Source of the DNA: Stropharia rugosoannulata
Taxonomy: Eukaryota > Basidiomycota > Agaricomycetes > Agaricales > Strophariaceae
Assembly: GCA_028532985.1 (NCBI GenBank)
Contig: JANCIK010000007.1
Span: 930,001-994,000, forward strand
Reading direction: 5' to 3'
Length of the DNA: 64,000 nucleotides
Shown piece after piece: positions 45,691 to 56,328 of this stretch. The position numbers were made by a program, and so were the translations under genes. Each line of letters opens with the position of its first letter. Position 1 is the first letter of the stretch. Under the pieces are notes generated by a model, which saw only the letters and a program-made list of their open reading frames with translations, did no database searches and was not told the DNA's origin.

Positions 45691-46816
45691 ATGAGTGCCC
45701 CCAAAATGCAGCGAACCTATGGCTCACGCAACAGACGAATGATGTCTGCGACGTTGACTGCGCCCTCGTCGCCGCCTTCTGCACTCGCATCGTCGTCACC
45801 CTCAACACCAGCGCCATCGCGGCCTAGCAAGCGAAGTGTATCGGAGCTGGAGAACTCGGCTCCAATTCCTTCAAAGCGTCAGAAGCTACCTTCTGCTACT
45901 TCATCATCGTCGACGAACGCGAAAGGAAAGACGAAGGCTGTTTCCAAAACTCCCAAAGCCAGGTCTAACTCCAGGGCTCCCCAGAAGACGCTCACGCAGC
46001 TACATTTCAATATTGACCAATCCACTATTCGCGCATGTTCGCTCTGTAATTTATCTTATACCAAGGGCGCTCCAGATGACGAAAGCCTCCATCGGGTGCA
46101 TTGCACACGAGTTCGACAGGGCATGGAATGGGGTCGGGAGGAAGAGAAAGACAAGTTGCGAGGAGGAGAGAGCGTAGTAGTAGAGGTGGCTTCGGACGTG
46201 GCGCTTAAGGGGTCTAAGAGACTAGGCAGAATTATCTGCTTCCCTGCTAATGTGGGCGGGAAGCTGGGAGCTAAGGTGACTCGGTTTACATCTGATTCGC
46301 TCACCTACTAATTACTTTGGTTAGCTGGATTTACTCCTACAGACAATAAACCTGTCTCTTTCTGCCCCTGCTCTCCCAGACTCTGTCCTACCAAAATGCA
46401 AGGCGTACCTCTTCCTGCTGCCGCACGAGACGCACAGCCATCGCGAACGTATCGTAGGCTGCGTTATTGCACAGCACATCTCAACGGCGATGGCAGTTGT
46501 ATCACCGCCTTCGACCTCCTCAACAGAAGAGTCGAGCGACGCCGCGGCTGCTATACCCGTGGACTCCGAGACGAATCTCTTCTGTTCGCCTGTCCAGCTC
46601 CCGACCCCGATGGGCATACCCAGGCTCTTCGTTCCCTCTTCACACCGACGCCTGGGCATTGCGCACAGCCTTCTGGACGCAGCCGCAGCGACTTTCATTT
46701 ACGGCTGTCCGCTAGATCCACGGAGGGGCCAAGTGGCGTTTTCGCAACCTACCGGGATGGGGCAGGCTGTGATGAAAAGCTGGGGCAAGGGTGGTGTCAG
46801 AGTATTCGAAGAATGA
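45691..46816 (+). CDS. ECO1: Sister-chromatid cohesion acetyltransferase ECO1/ESCO
   Basis: Acetylates the Smc3 head of cohesin during S phase to lock cohesion. ATG at 45691 gives MSAPKMQRTYGSRNRRM, the short N-terminal motif of the family, then a Ser/Pro-rich basic linker. Next comes the C2H2 finger TIRACSLCNLSYTKG ... ESLHRVHC with preceding TLTQLHFNID. One intron (about 46276-46342, after GKLGAK, ending ctacag) joins TINLSLSAPALPDSVLPKC. The acetyltransferase part has AYLFLLPHETHSHRERIVGC, GIPRLFVPSSHRRLGIAHSL, ATFIYGCPLDPRRGQVAFSQ and a GKGGVRVFEE end. The phosphopantetheine-binding RRLGIA loop is intact. About 350 residues, normal for fungal Eco1. Confidence 0.9.
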
Positions 46817-47287
46817 ACGAAGTAAATTGCAGGTATTATTTTATTTTCTATGTATTTACCGCCATCATGTAGCCATGCATAATCCAGTTGTACGATATAA
46901 GTTGCCCTATGTCCGAATAAAACGGGTGATATGATCTGTTTACGGATGCCACTGCCCGTATTGGCAGAATCAACGATCGGAGGTGGCTGGCGCAAGTGGG
47001 TAAACTATGAAAAGGCGGCGGGCCAAAGGCCGGCTTGAAATAGCTTCGACTCCTACTCTCCACCTTGTACAATGAAGGACCTCGAGTAGTGCGACATTCA
47101 TAGCCTCAGTTCGGTCTTTGTTTCGGTCAAATCGCTCCGTGGCCAGTGCGTTTGTTCTAATGTCTCATTTAAGCACCACTTACAGTATTTACATGTGGCA
47201 CAGGCCTTAGCATATTTCTGTTATCCTACCTTCACGTCGTTTTAATCACTCCCTGTTACGAATACTTCCTCTCTTTTCTATTCAGCG
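46817..47287. other. Intergenic, no gene seen
   Basis: ECO1 3' flank and upstream region of the secreted-protein gene; nothing assignable beyond a pyrimidine-rich stretch (47250-47280). Confidence 0.4.
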
Positions 47288-48028
47288 ATGATGTATGCCC
47301 GCGCGTGGATTCCGTTTCTGTTCCTTTTCTGCCCCTTTATTCTCGCACTACCTACGACGACGACACAAAGCTCCTCGAACGATGTTCAATTTGGAGACGC
47401 CGCCATATCACCATTATCACCCCCCTCCTTCGATGGGTCAACCATCCCCGCACGGCGTACTACGCGATTCGTTCAACGCCCCCCAGCACCGTTGAGCCAA
47501 CAGGCTTTCACGAAAACTCGGCGAAGGTTGGGGTTCTTTTTTCGTAGGGTGGCCGATGCTGTATTATCAGAGGATCAACCCCAACAGTGCGTACCAGATT
47601 AATCCAATATGAGCTTTGACTGACCTGTCTTCAATAACACAGAGAGGACTTCATATACCTGCGGTCTCTCGAAGACCCAGTCTTCATGTCGGCGAACGAG
47701 CTCCCTGCAATGACGGAGCCATCTGCTGGAATGGTAGAAAACGATCGCGAGCAACTGGTGCAAAAAACTCCGTGAGTCTGACGTCACAGAATGGTCAATG
47801 CACAGCAAACTGAACTGTTGATTATCATCTTCAGGGGTGTTTCGAGGGAGCTTCTGAACTTCCTCGAGCGTGAGCTGGAAACGCGGTCTGTTAGGTATGA
47901 CGCTTGTTCTATATTCCCGGGTTATCTTGACCACTGCTAATCTTTTTATCATCAGCGACGAAAAATGCGTGGCGGACAACTTGCGCGATATTGTGCAGCG
48001 CATGGCTCGTTCAGAAGACGCTTTATGA
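47288..48028 (+). CDS. Small putative secreted protein
   Basis: Starts MMYARAWIPFLFLFCPFILA, a strong signal peptide with likely cleavage after LALP or nearby. The body of about 170 residues is Ser/Pro/Arg-rich (RRTTRFVQRPPAPLSQQAFT), then after an intron ending acacag gives REDFIYLRSLEDPVFMSANE. Further exons give GVSRELLNFLERELETRSV and DEKCVADNLRDIVQRMARSE, closing with DAL at TGA 48026-48028. Three introns of about 55-65 nt. Only one cysteine was noticed outside the signal, so it is not a typical cysteine-rich effector. No family recognised. Confidence 0.6.
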
Positions 48029-48465
48029 TACCGTTGGACTTGTGACAATCCTATGACACTTCTGATAGTTTAATAGCTTGTTTAATACTGGATTTAGGGA
48101 CTATATCATATTTCAGCGACTTTTTGTGTCGTATAAGCACTCGGAATGCAACGGCTTATCATGATGCTAGCACTTCATATACTTCATATTATAGAAATTT
48201 GATTAATTCACATTCTACAAATTGTATGAGCATCTAAGCCTTTAAAACGTGATATTCTTTGAAGATACGCCAACTGTTTATTCTGTGGAGATCGAAGCAA
48301 GTTCGAAGTCAACTCAAAAAGTAGAGATAAATCGCCTTCTCGTTCGGCCCGACTGCTGCCGGAACGCGTCGATGTGTCGCGACTCGCGACTGGTCACGGG
48401 AACGCCTATTCATTCAACTCTTCTCCAACTTGTCCTTGGGCCTTGATTTGTCTAACTACATAGTA
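48029..48465. other. SPC25 upstream region
   Basis: No gene; AT-rich first half, then the MCB-like cluster at 48364-48390. Confidence 0.45.
48364..48390. promoter_or_regulatory. MCB-like ACGCGT and TCGCGA cluster upstream of SPC25
   Basis: ACGCGT at 48364-48369, 102 bp before the ATG, followed within 20 bp by TCGCGA and CTCGCGA words. These are MBF-type motifs; inferred from sequence and distance only. Confidence 0.5.
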
Positions 48466-49423
48466 ATGGCGCATACACTACGACTTCCACAGATAGACCT
48501 GGCTGCTCTTCTTACTCAGCCACATCCTACGATAGACCTCAGAGTACACAACTATGACAACTCCACGCGAAATTTCCTCAAAGCGTTGACGAGCTACAAG
48601 AATCGCGCGCTCACGACCATTTCGGATCGGCGGAAGCACCAGGCCGCAGAGAAGAAGAAAACTTTGGAGAGGACGCATGCGGTTGAGGCGGAAACGAAGC
48701 AATGTAAACTGCGAGAGGTCGATCTGGTTGCTCGTGCGTTCTCTTATGCCTTGTTGACCGAACAGTGCATCGATCCAACCTCGTCTAGAACTCGAACGCG
48801 AAAAGGAGGAGCGGAAAGATGCAGAGCTATCTGTTGCTGGGCTGAAGCGGCAACTGGCTGGCCTGGCTGACAAGATCACGTCCGTGGAGGCGGACATCCA
48901 AAGATATAGCGACATCACGAACGAGCTGCGGCGAGGTACTTACGTTGAATCAGTAGTAGCGCCTACGTCCTCACATGTTTTATCACAGAAAAGAACAAGG
49001 AAAGGACAACTCTAAGCTCGTTCGCATCGCATGTGCCCCTACAATCGCAAATATGCGAGCAATTGCTGGGCTGTTCAGTTGAAGGGGTGGAAAAAGACAG
49101 GCTTTTGATACGTTTCTCGCGTGTGGACCCTTCCGAACCGGACAGAGAAGCAACCTTGGTAATCGACACGTCCACAGAGACTTACAAAGGTGCGCCGTCG
49201 ACTTACATGGAAATCGAGCTTTACCTGACCTGGCGTAGTTCTAACGTCGTCTCCCCAACTTCCAACTGTGCAAATTCTTGTACATGCTCTCAACGAGAGC
49301 CAGGAAATTTACACTTTTCTTCGGGACGTCAGAACAGCGTTCAAATCACTGGTAAGTCCTGAAGGCAACTGGTGCAGCTTACGGCTAATCGATTTTTCTC
49401 AGTTTGAACCCAATTCTTCTTGA
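48466..49423 (+). CDS. SPC25: Kinetochore protein SPC25
   Basis: Subunit of the NDC80 complex, which links kinetochores to microtubules; it pairs with SPC24 at the centromere-proximal end. ATG at 48466 starts MAHTLRLPQIDLAALLTQPH. The first half is a coiled coil (SYKNRALTTISDRRKHQAAE; QLEREKEERKDAELSVAGLK; ITSVEADIQRYSDITNEL). The C-terminal globular domain reads FASHVPLQSQICEQLLGCSV, EKDRLLIRFSRVDPSEPDRE and, after an intron, SPQLPTVQILVHALNESQEI, YTFLRDVRTAFKSL. A last mini-exon adds FEPNSS to the TGA at 49421-49423. Introns at about 48737-48788, 48935-48988, 49189-49240 and 49353-49402. About 250 residues, as expected. Confidence 0.88.
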
Positions 49424-49805
49424 TTGTGGACACCGTATTATTACCCATTACCTGTGTATACTAATGTGTATTCTAGATTGTATCACTGTATATCATCTAT
49501 GGGACAATTTGTTTCTGTCAAAAACAAAGCGTGGTCACATTCGCATCTTCATTTAATCCGTCGGATTTTTCCCAGAGCGAATTTACGACAGTTCTCCTTC
49601 CACACTTGCCGAGCTGCATGCTCGAGTAATGCTAATAGTCACAGAAGTAAGACACTATTACGATCCAGCGTTAGTTCACTGAGCTCTACATACAGTAATG
49701 AGCTAGCAGATTGGCACGCCCAAATTATACTGGAACGTCCACTATCCCTACACGGTATACAATATATCAATCAAAAGGGTATCGTTTCATATAATAACGT
49801 AGATG
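49424..49805. other. Spacer between convergent SPC25 and DUF6534 copy 2
   Basis: 3' flanks only; no gene seen. Confidence 0.4.
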
Positions 49806-51478
49806 TCAGTCTATTGAAATCCAACCCAGAGTGTCACAACAATTCGTAATTTTGGCACGGCGCTGTGGGAATACCGTAAGTGGTCTTCTTGGACGACACA
49901 TGTCTGCCTCAAGCTTGCTCGTTGGAAAGGCTCTGCGATTCAGACCGCGGATTAACAACGGGTGTTGACTGAGACTCATGTCAGCTTCCTCAGTATCACT
50001 AAAAGTGCGGGTGGAGCTCACCTGCTTATAAGTGGACTCCATAGCCAGCTCTTCTTGTGTAACCGTAATAAGCACGCCTCCGCGGCTACTGAACGAGGAG
50101 CCATGCTGTTTCAACGTGTCGCTGCGTATGACATGCCGGATCGGAAGTTGGCGATCGACCTCGGTTTCTCCGTCCTTCCATGTCGTCGAATGTGTATACA
50201 CGCTGTACTTAATGCGGCTGTTCAGGATCCCCATGAAGCTGTTCGCGTATAGACCGGAGAGCGTGGAAAGAAAGCCGATGAAGTACCCTGGATGTCCGGG
50301 CAGGTATGTTACGACGAAGGTGGCGATAGCGACACTTGCTGTTGCGCAAGAGTTTTCGAGTGAGTTTTTGGTGAGCTTCACAGCAGGTTCCTACAATAGA
50401 CCTACCTGTTAATGATCCGGTCTCGATTGTCATTCGGATAATCCTGTTTATGAGGGCACTAGTGCCCTCGAATTGTGTTCCTTGGGGCGAGCGGCGCTTC
50501 AACTGTGTAATGACTGCATTCAGCATACGAATGTAATTTATTCTAGCTGTCGGCTTACATAGTATGCTGTGAAACCCGCAATGAGAATATCACACACAGC
50601 TGCACTGGCCTCCCAGAGCTGCCGAGCAACGTAGAGCAATGATTGTAATTAATCAATTGTGCAGGGAGTGCTCGAAAGTACTGACCCCTGCTTTAATCAA
50701 AATGTGCGGAACAAAAACCTTGCTGAGGTGGCCTATTGACTTTGCGTCGGCTCCGCTTGCAATAGATCCTACGAGAGATATTATAGAGGTCTTTAGCATG
50801 ACCTGTTAGTGGTTATAGACGTGTAAGAGTCATCATGTAGCTCACGAGGAGTATAAGCGCAGAAGGGATTTTTCTGCCCGATATTATCCAGATACGCCAT
50901 GCATAGAATACTTGGACAGCGCAGGCCACTGATCATGAGGTGAATTGAATTAGTAAAAAGTTAGTATTGGCAGACGTTAGGACAAACCTAGGCCATCGAG
51001 GACACATGCCGAAAACCAGCTTTCCCGCACGTCATCGAGACCAGCAAAGTCCCCGAACCCAGCCGCAAATACTTCGAATGCTTGGTTCGTAAAGAGCACA
51101 ACTTGTGTTAGTTGCGCGGCAAATATAGTATACACCATGATCTTTATTGCCGGCCTATCCTTGATGAATGCTTGCGAGTATATGTCTGTCAGGTTGGTGA
51201 GCTGACAGATTGATTTGTTCAACAAACATTAGCTTACAAACTTGGGTGGAAAGCACGCCAAAAAGTCCCCATGCGAGGAAAAAGCCCACAAGCTATTCAC
51301 TATTGTTAAGGAGTCGAAATTAGAGATAAACGCAGTGATTTACGCACCAGAGAGCCAGTACTGTATGCGTGTCCAGAGGTCTCGGGTTAGATAAAACAAA
51401 TTGATTGGATAAAAACACTTGCAATGACTGAACCTGGGCGGCAGTAGGAATCGCCAGGGGAGGTAGTGACGGTGCCAT
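49806..51478 (-). CDS. DUF6534-type membrane protein, copy 2
   Basis: Near-identical inverted partner of copy 1 from the third coding exon onward, with differences of about one base per several dozen. Start ATG 51476-51478 gives MAPSLPPLAIPTAAQVQSL, which differs from copies 1 and 3. Then VGFFLAWGLFGVLSTQV-type helix, YSQAFIKDRPAIKIMVYTIF, the INRIIRMTIETGSLT core, GHPGYFIGFLSTLSGLYANS and SRIKYSVYTHSTTWKDGETE. Unlike copy 1 it continues after VTQEELA with MESTYKQVSSTRTFSDTEEA and a basic tail ending LGWISID at 49806; part of this tail may be intron. A TATA box (ATATAAACTT) lies at about 51531-51540. Membrane protein of unknown function; looks intact. Confidence 0.75.
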
Positions 51479-52640
51479 TGAACCAAGGAGGGGATGCGGT
51501 GCAACGAAACTGTCTGGTGACTGCTCTGCCAAGTTTATATACGGGCGTCCGAATTATTGGTGTGTTCATTACGAGTGAATCCTGTCAATTGGTCAAACGT
51601 GAACTTTATGTTTACCTAATTATAGGAATGCAGACTCGGTGCACACGATATGAATAACGTCCTTAATTTGCTTCGAAGTGGCATTGATCGAGGGCCGTCT
51701 AACCTCGGATCTTGCCTGTGATTGGATTCTATTTGGATCCTGCAGACTGATGTCGCGAGTATCGAATAGCACAGCAGGCGAGATACAAAAGTATATCTTC
51801 TCTCAAGACAATTGTTACGATCATCGTAAGAGTTAGCCAATGCGGATCAATGTGCGGTGCGACAGAGTCTCGAGAGGAACTGAATCATATTAGAGCTCGA
51901 TGTCACCGTCTTATGCAAGCCGACAGAGTTTGCCGAGTTATGGGGCCTGCAGCAATTAGCATTCAAGAATCGAGAACCAGGGGCGGTATTTGTTCTCTGA
52001 TGCAAGACGATCTTTGATGCATGATGTTTGGATTATAGTGGTTGTAGATTCTCTGTGTAAAATGTTCTGTAAAGAAACGCGTCAGACAAGCGAGTCCTTT
52101 GGGGATACCAAATTTGAAGAGTCAATTGAAAAGCGCAGTCTGTCCCTGACATCCGATGATCCAGCTAACACCAGCCCATTGTTGCGCGCGCCCTATGTCA
52201 CCAAAGGGTCTTAGTTGTCGAACGTGAAGGATCCTAAAAACCCCCGAGGATCCTTAGAACTACGTCCGAGTTTGATAATCTGTTGAAGTTGCACCGTATG
52301 CAGTCACAGAGAAGACGTCCTGCTTTTCTGGTTTCTGGGACACTGCGCTCTGGGGAGAAAAGAAAAGGAAAAAGTTAGAGGCCCCGAGGCCCCGAGTACA
52401 AATTGAAGCCTAAGTGCTGGTATTGTGGTTTATGTTTTGAGGTGTAAGTCACTAGTCATTTTCGATACAATAGGTCCAAGCGGTATTCCCCAACTGCCAA
52501 ACTTGTGCCCAACAGTCAAACAGGACTGTCGTCTCGTTTATTTTCGCACCGTTGTGTGACTCGTCGTACATAACAAGGGTACAAGGACTGATGGGCTTGA
52601 TGAGTTACTGTTCACGAGACCCGAGCCAAGATGACCTAAT
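51479..52640. other. Intergenic, no gene seen
   Basis: Upstream region of DUF6534 copy 2, then about 1 kb without a recognisable gene. Short frames such as 51990-52214 show no family pattern. Confidence 0.4.
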
Positions 52641-52960
52641 TGCAGGCCGTGGAGGTAAATCCTGAACAGTGGGACGACATCGTTATCGAGAGCGTACATG
52701 AAAGGTTCACCGCTCATTTTGCTGGGTAGTTATCTGCCCGGCAAGTTCCGTGGCAGATAACATGGCCCGTGAACGGTCCGGGCACATGTTATCTGCCATG
52801 TTATCTGCCATTACCATATATGGTGGGATCGGAAATTGCCGCTCACGCACGGTCGAGCGTGCGCATCCCCATTTTCAGTGCATTTTCATCGGAAACATGG
52901 TGCAAACCCTTGTATCACCAACCGCGCTTGCCCGCGGGCAAGCGCGATGTATTTCATGAC
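52641..52960. repeat. Segment with GTTATCTGCC repeats and a 24-bp palindrome
   Basis: GTTATCTGCC or its complement occurs at 52729-52738, 52752-52761 (inverted), 52788-52797 and 52800-52809; the last two form a tandem of ATGTTATCTGCC. At 52923-52946 there is a perfect 24-bp palindrome, CGCGCTTGCCCG followed by its complement. AGATAA/TTATCT is the GATA-factor core, so this could be a regulatory cluster, or the end structure of a small non-autonomous element. Confidence 0.5.
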
Positions 52961-54097
52961 TCTGATAAGTGTAATAGTAGCATGTATAAATATTTGTATC
53001 ACTGGAAACTTTCAAAAACACATATCAAAAAATGAGCACACATAGATTTTAAAATGCCATCTATTCTCACAACTTGGGAGGTAAGTAGTGGGAGAAAAAT
53101 TCAAGTATATATGGTGTGCAGAAAAAGTGCACTCTAATAAGGGGTGATCTAAGTTACTAGTCTCATTGGGATATCTTCATCATTTAATTTGTGGTAATTT
53201 GGAACAGGTATGTAGCAGTATCACAAAGTAATTCACAAATAAAAAAATGCTACAGCATCAGTCAAGGACTAGTATATGTTACTCCTGATCAGGAAGTGAA
53301 CAATGAGGTCTTTCTTTTGTTGAATGCTTGGAAACTGCACTAGGTACTAGTATGTACCTCCTGTGTATCTCCTTGAATCCCTCTTGTACTGGATTATTCT
53401 ACCTATTTTATTTTATTTCTGTGATTTACAAGTGTAGCTACAGCATCTCTAACTGAAAAACAAATTAAAAGCTATTTGACATACTTAAAAGGTTGATGGA
53501 AGAGAATAGGCATATTTACCAATTTCTTTCTGCTCTCTTTCCTCTTTCCTTTTTTGGATTATTTAGCATCTCTTTTCGGAATTTTATACCCAGCAAAATG
53601 GTGGGTGAACCTACATGAAAGCAGTTTGTTGAAAGTTGAAACACATCGACTGCGCAGTTTGCATATGTCGGCTTTTGCCGGGAAAGCGGCAGGCAGCATA
53701 CTTCAAGCATACTTACTATGCACACGGGCTTGCGGCAACGTACAAGGAATGGAACGTACAAGGAATATCGTATGTATAGCCAGAAGAAAGGCACAGGACA
53801 TATTGAGATCCCAAACTTGCTCCACATGTAGCGTGCAGAATTACTCTGAGTGTAACAGCAAATTATGACGGTCGTGTCCGAGTCTAATATCTCGACGCTA
53901 CGGTGATCTTGGCCCCCATCGCTAAACTATGTCCTGCTTTTAGGGTACAAACACTATACTTGCTGTAGCCGCTCGGTCTCTGATATACACAGTGATATCC
54001 GCATGCATAACCCTTGCTTCTATTTGCTCAAAAATTATCATAGCGGCCTACTTTCAATTGTACATAGTTATGGCCGTCTTAAGCACTGGTCCCTTTC
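52961..54097. other. Gene-free AT-rich stretch
   Basis: No gene recognised. Frames at 53516-53868 on both strands are short and unpatterned. Confidence 0.4.
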
Positions 54098-55666
54098 TCA
54101 GCTTTCAAAGAGCGTGCGGCTCCGACTCGGACTCCGGAATATCGTTGGATGATGACTTATCTCATGTGAGCCTTTCAAGAATAAGCAAAATGCGGGAGAG
54201 CCGCTCACTTGTTTAAAATTAGATTCCAAAACCATTTCCTCTTGCGTTATCGTAATATTCAGTACACCCCGGCGACCGCTAAATGACGAGGGATGTTGTT
54301 TCAAAGTATCAGCGCTGCGTATGCCATCATTGGGTCGGATTTGAAAGCAATCAACTTCGGGTTCTCCGTCTTTCCATGTCGTCATATAGGTTTGCACGCT
54401 GTACTTGATGCGACTGTTCAGTATGGCCATGAAACTATTGGAGTACAGGCCCAGGATGACAGAGAAAACTGCAATATAATATCCTGCATGCCCGGGAACA
54501 TATGTCACAACAAGTTGAAAAATGGCAGCACTCGCTGAGGAATAGTTTGCGATAAGCTTCACGGGTTAACCAAGGATTAACTTGACCGTACCTGTCAATA
54601 ATCCGGTTTCTATGGTCAAGCAAATAATTCTATTGACAAGTGCACTTGTGCGTTTAAACTGCAGTCCTTCTGGAGACCGGCGCTTTAACTGTGCAATCTA
54701 TGCTTAGCCTGTGACATAGGAGGTTCTTGTCAAAGCCTTACATAGTACACCATAAAGCCCGCTATCAGAATATCACAGATGGCTGCACTACCCTCCCAGA
54801 CCTGTTACGGAATAATGGAAAGCAGGGTCTATGAGCAGCTATCTGAGCATAATGATGAAACAATACCGACCCCAATTTTATCCAAAAGATGTGGAATAAA
54901 TCCCTTGTTTAGGTGATGTATGGACTTTGTGTCGGCTGCACTTGCAAAGGATCCTCCGAGAGATATTGCACAAGTCTTTTACCATTAATAATTATTAGTT
55001 AGTACAACTGGATAGAGAGACATGCGATGCAGCTTACACAAAGTATAAGTGCTGAAGGAAAATTTCTGCCTGATATTATCCAGATGCGCCAAGCATAGAA
55101 GACCTGGACAGTACAGGTCACTTGAAAGATGAGAAAATTAGTGTGGATTGGTACTCAACTAAAGTATAAGAAACCCAAGCCGATCAAAATACATGCCGAA
55201 AACCAGCTTTCCCGCACGTCATCGAGATTAGCGAAGTCTCCGAAACTGGTCACAAAGGCTTGATACCCTTGAATTGTAAATAGCACAATTTGTGTTAGCT
55301 GAATAGCATAGATAGCATAGACCAAAATCTTTATTGTTAGTCTATCCTTCATGAACGTTCTTGAGTACATATCTGTGGAGCTAGTGAGTTGTTGGATTAA
55401 CCCGTACGATACACATCAGCTTACAGACTTGTGTGGAAAGCACGCCAAAGAGTCCCCATGCCAGGAAAAAGCCTACGAGCTATGCTCATATGTCAAAACA
55501 ATAAAGTGTATGCTTGGCATAATAGCAAAGTACGCACCAGCGAGCCCGAGCTATATGCCATCCAATGTCCAGATTCAGACAAATATTCGATTTAATAATA
55601 ACAAAAAGCACTTACAAAGACAGCCTGAGCGGCCGTGGGGGTCAACAAGGGGGGTGCCGGCGTCAT
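54098..55666 (-). CDS. DUF6534-type membrane protein, copy 3
   Basis: Same family and exon plan as copies 1 and 2, but diverged over its 3' two thirds. ATG at 55664-55666 gives MTPAPPLLTPTAAQAVF; the first exons and introns nearly match copy 1. Then YSRTFMKDRLTIKILVYAIY, QLTQIVLFTIQGYQAFVTSF, RESWFSACILIGL and, in the core, ASAAIFQLVVTYVPGHAGYY, IAVFSVILGLYSNSFMAILN, SRIKYSVQTYMTTWKDGEPE. The tail gives GVLNITITQEEMVLESNFKQ followed by a Ser/His-rich end; the intron after KQ is optional in my reading, and the frame ends at 54098. TATA-like run TATATATAAAC at about 55711-55721. No break seen. Confidence 0.7.
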
Positions 55667-55969
55667 TGACTAATGAGAAGATCTAAAGCCTTAGTGGACC
55701 GTCCTGCCTGTTTATATATATATGAGTACGTGCTTCTGAGCTACTTATAAACAGAAAAGAACAGTGTCACAGTTAGAATGCAGAGCATTTGCATCAAATC
55801 ATGATGCATGATGCTCCGATGTTCTCTGGATGCAGAATTTGTTCTCAGTCCTGTAATTATTTTTACAGATGCTGGCTCTTATATCAAATCCCTTTGACCA
55901 ACTTTGATCTATGCTTTCCGACCCAACAGATTCTTTATTTGCAATTGATATTTTTTTAAAGTGCAGCTA
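55667..55969. other. Promoter region of DUF6534 copy 3
   Basis: Similar, in inverted orientation, to 42.47-42.69 kb upstream of copy 1. Holds the TATA-like run and no gene. Confidence 0.5.
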
Positions 55970-56070
55970 GTTTTTGGAGGCCCTGTGGTCTCCGCCATTT
56001 TCAATATTTTCTTCGTCCACTGGGTCCGGGACACGGGACAAACCACCAATTTCGTCCATGTACATTTAAA
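55970..56070. mobile_element. Decayed fragment related to the 15.6-kb TIR element
   Basis: About 100 bp matches the interior of the element at 15.77-15.87 kb: both share agtttttggag, gggacacgggacaaa and atttcgtcca words in the same order and orientation, with roughly one mismatch in eight. It has no terminal inverted repeats, so it is a truncated copy. Confidence 0.6.
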
Positions 56071-56328
56071 TTACTAGTAGTTACGTAGGTACGCATGGTA
56101 TGTGCGCCCTCCATTTCAACTCCGTTTCCCACAATCATCAGCGCTTCAGGCCGCAGCGCTCAGCGCTCAGCTCTGGTTTGAAAGTTGAATGCATGCCCTT
56201 CTAAGCTTCTCGGAGATGGCCTTGCTCTGTATCTACTGAAAGACAACACAGGTCCGACTGCGGGTTAACCGTAGATGTTGACTACACCCCAAATCAGATG
56301 TCTCAAAATTAGCAAAATGCAGAAGCGC
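56071..56328. other. Spacer and possible last exon of DUF6534 copy 4
   Basis: Contains agcgctcagcgctcagc short repeats near 56157-56172. A further 3' exon of copy 4 could lie here but I cannot prove the splice. Confidence 0.35.
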
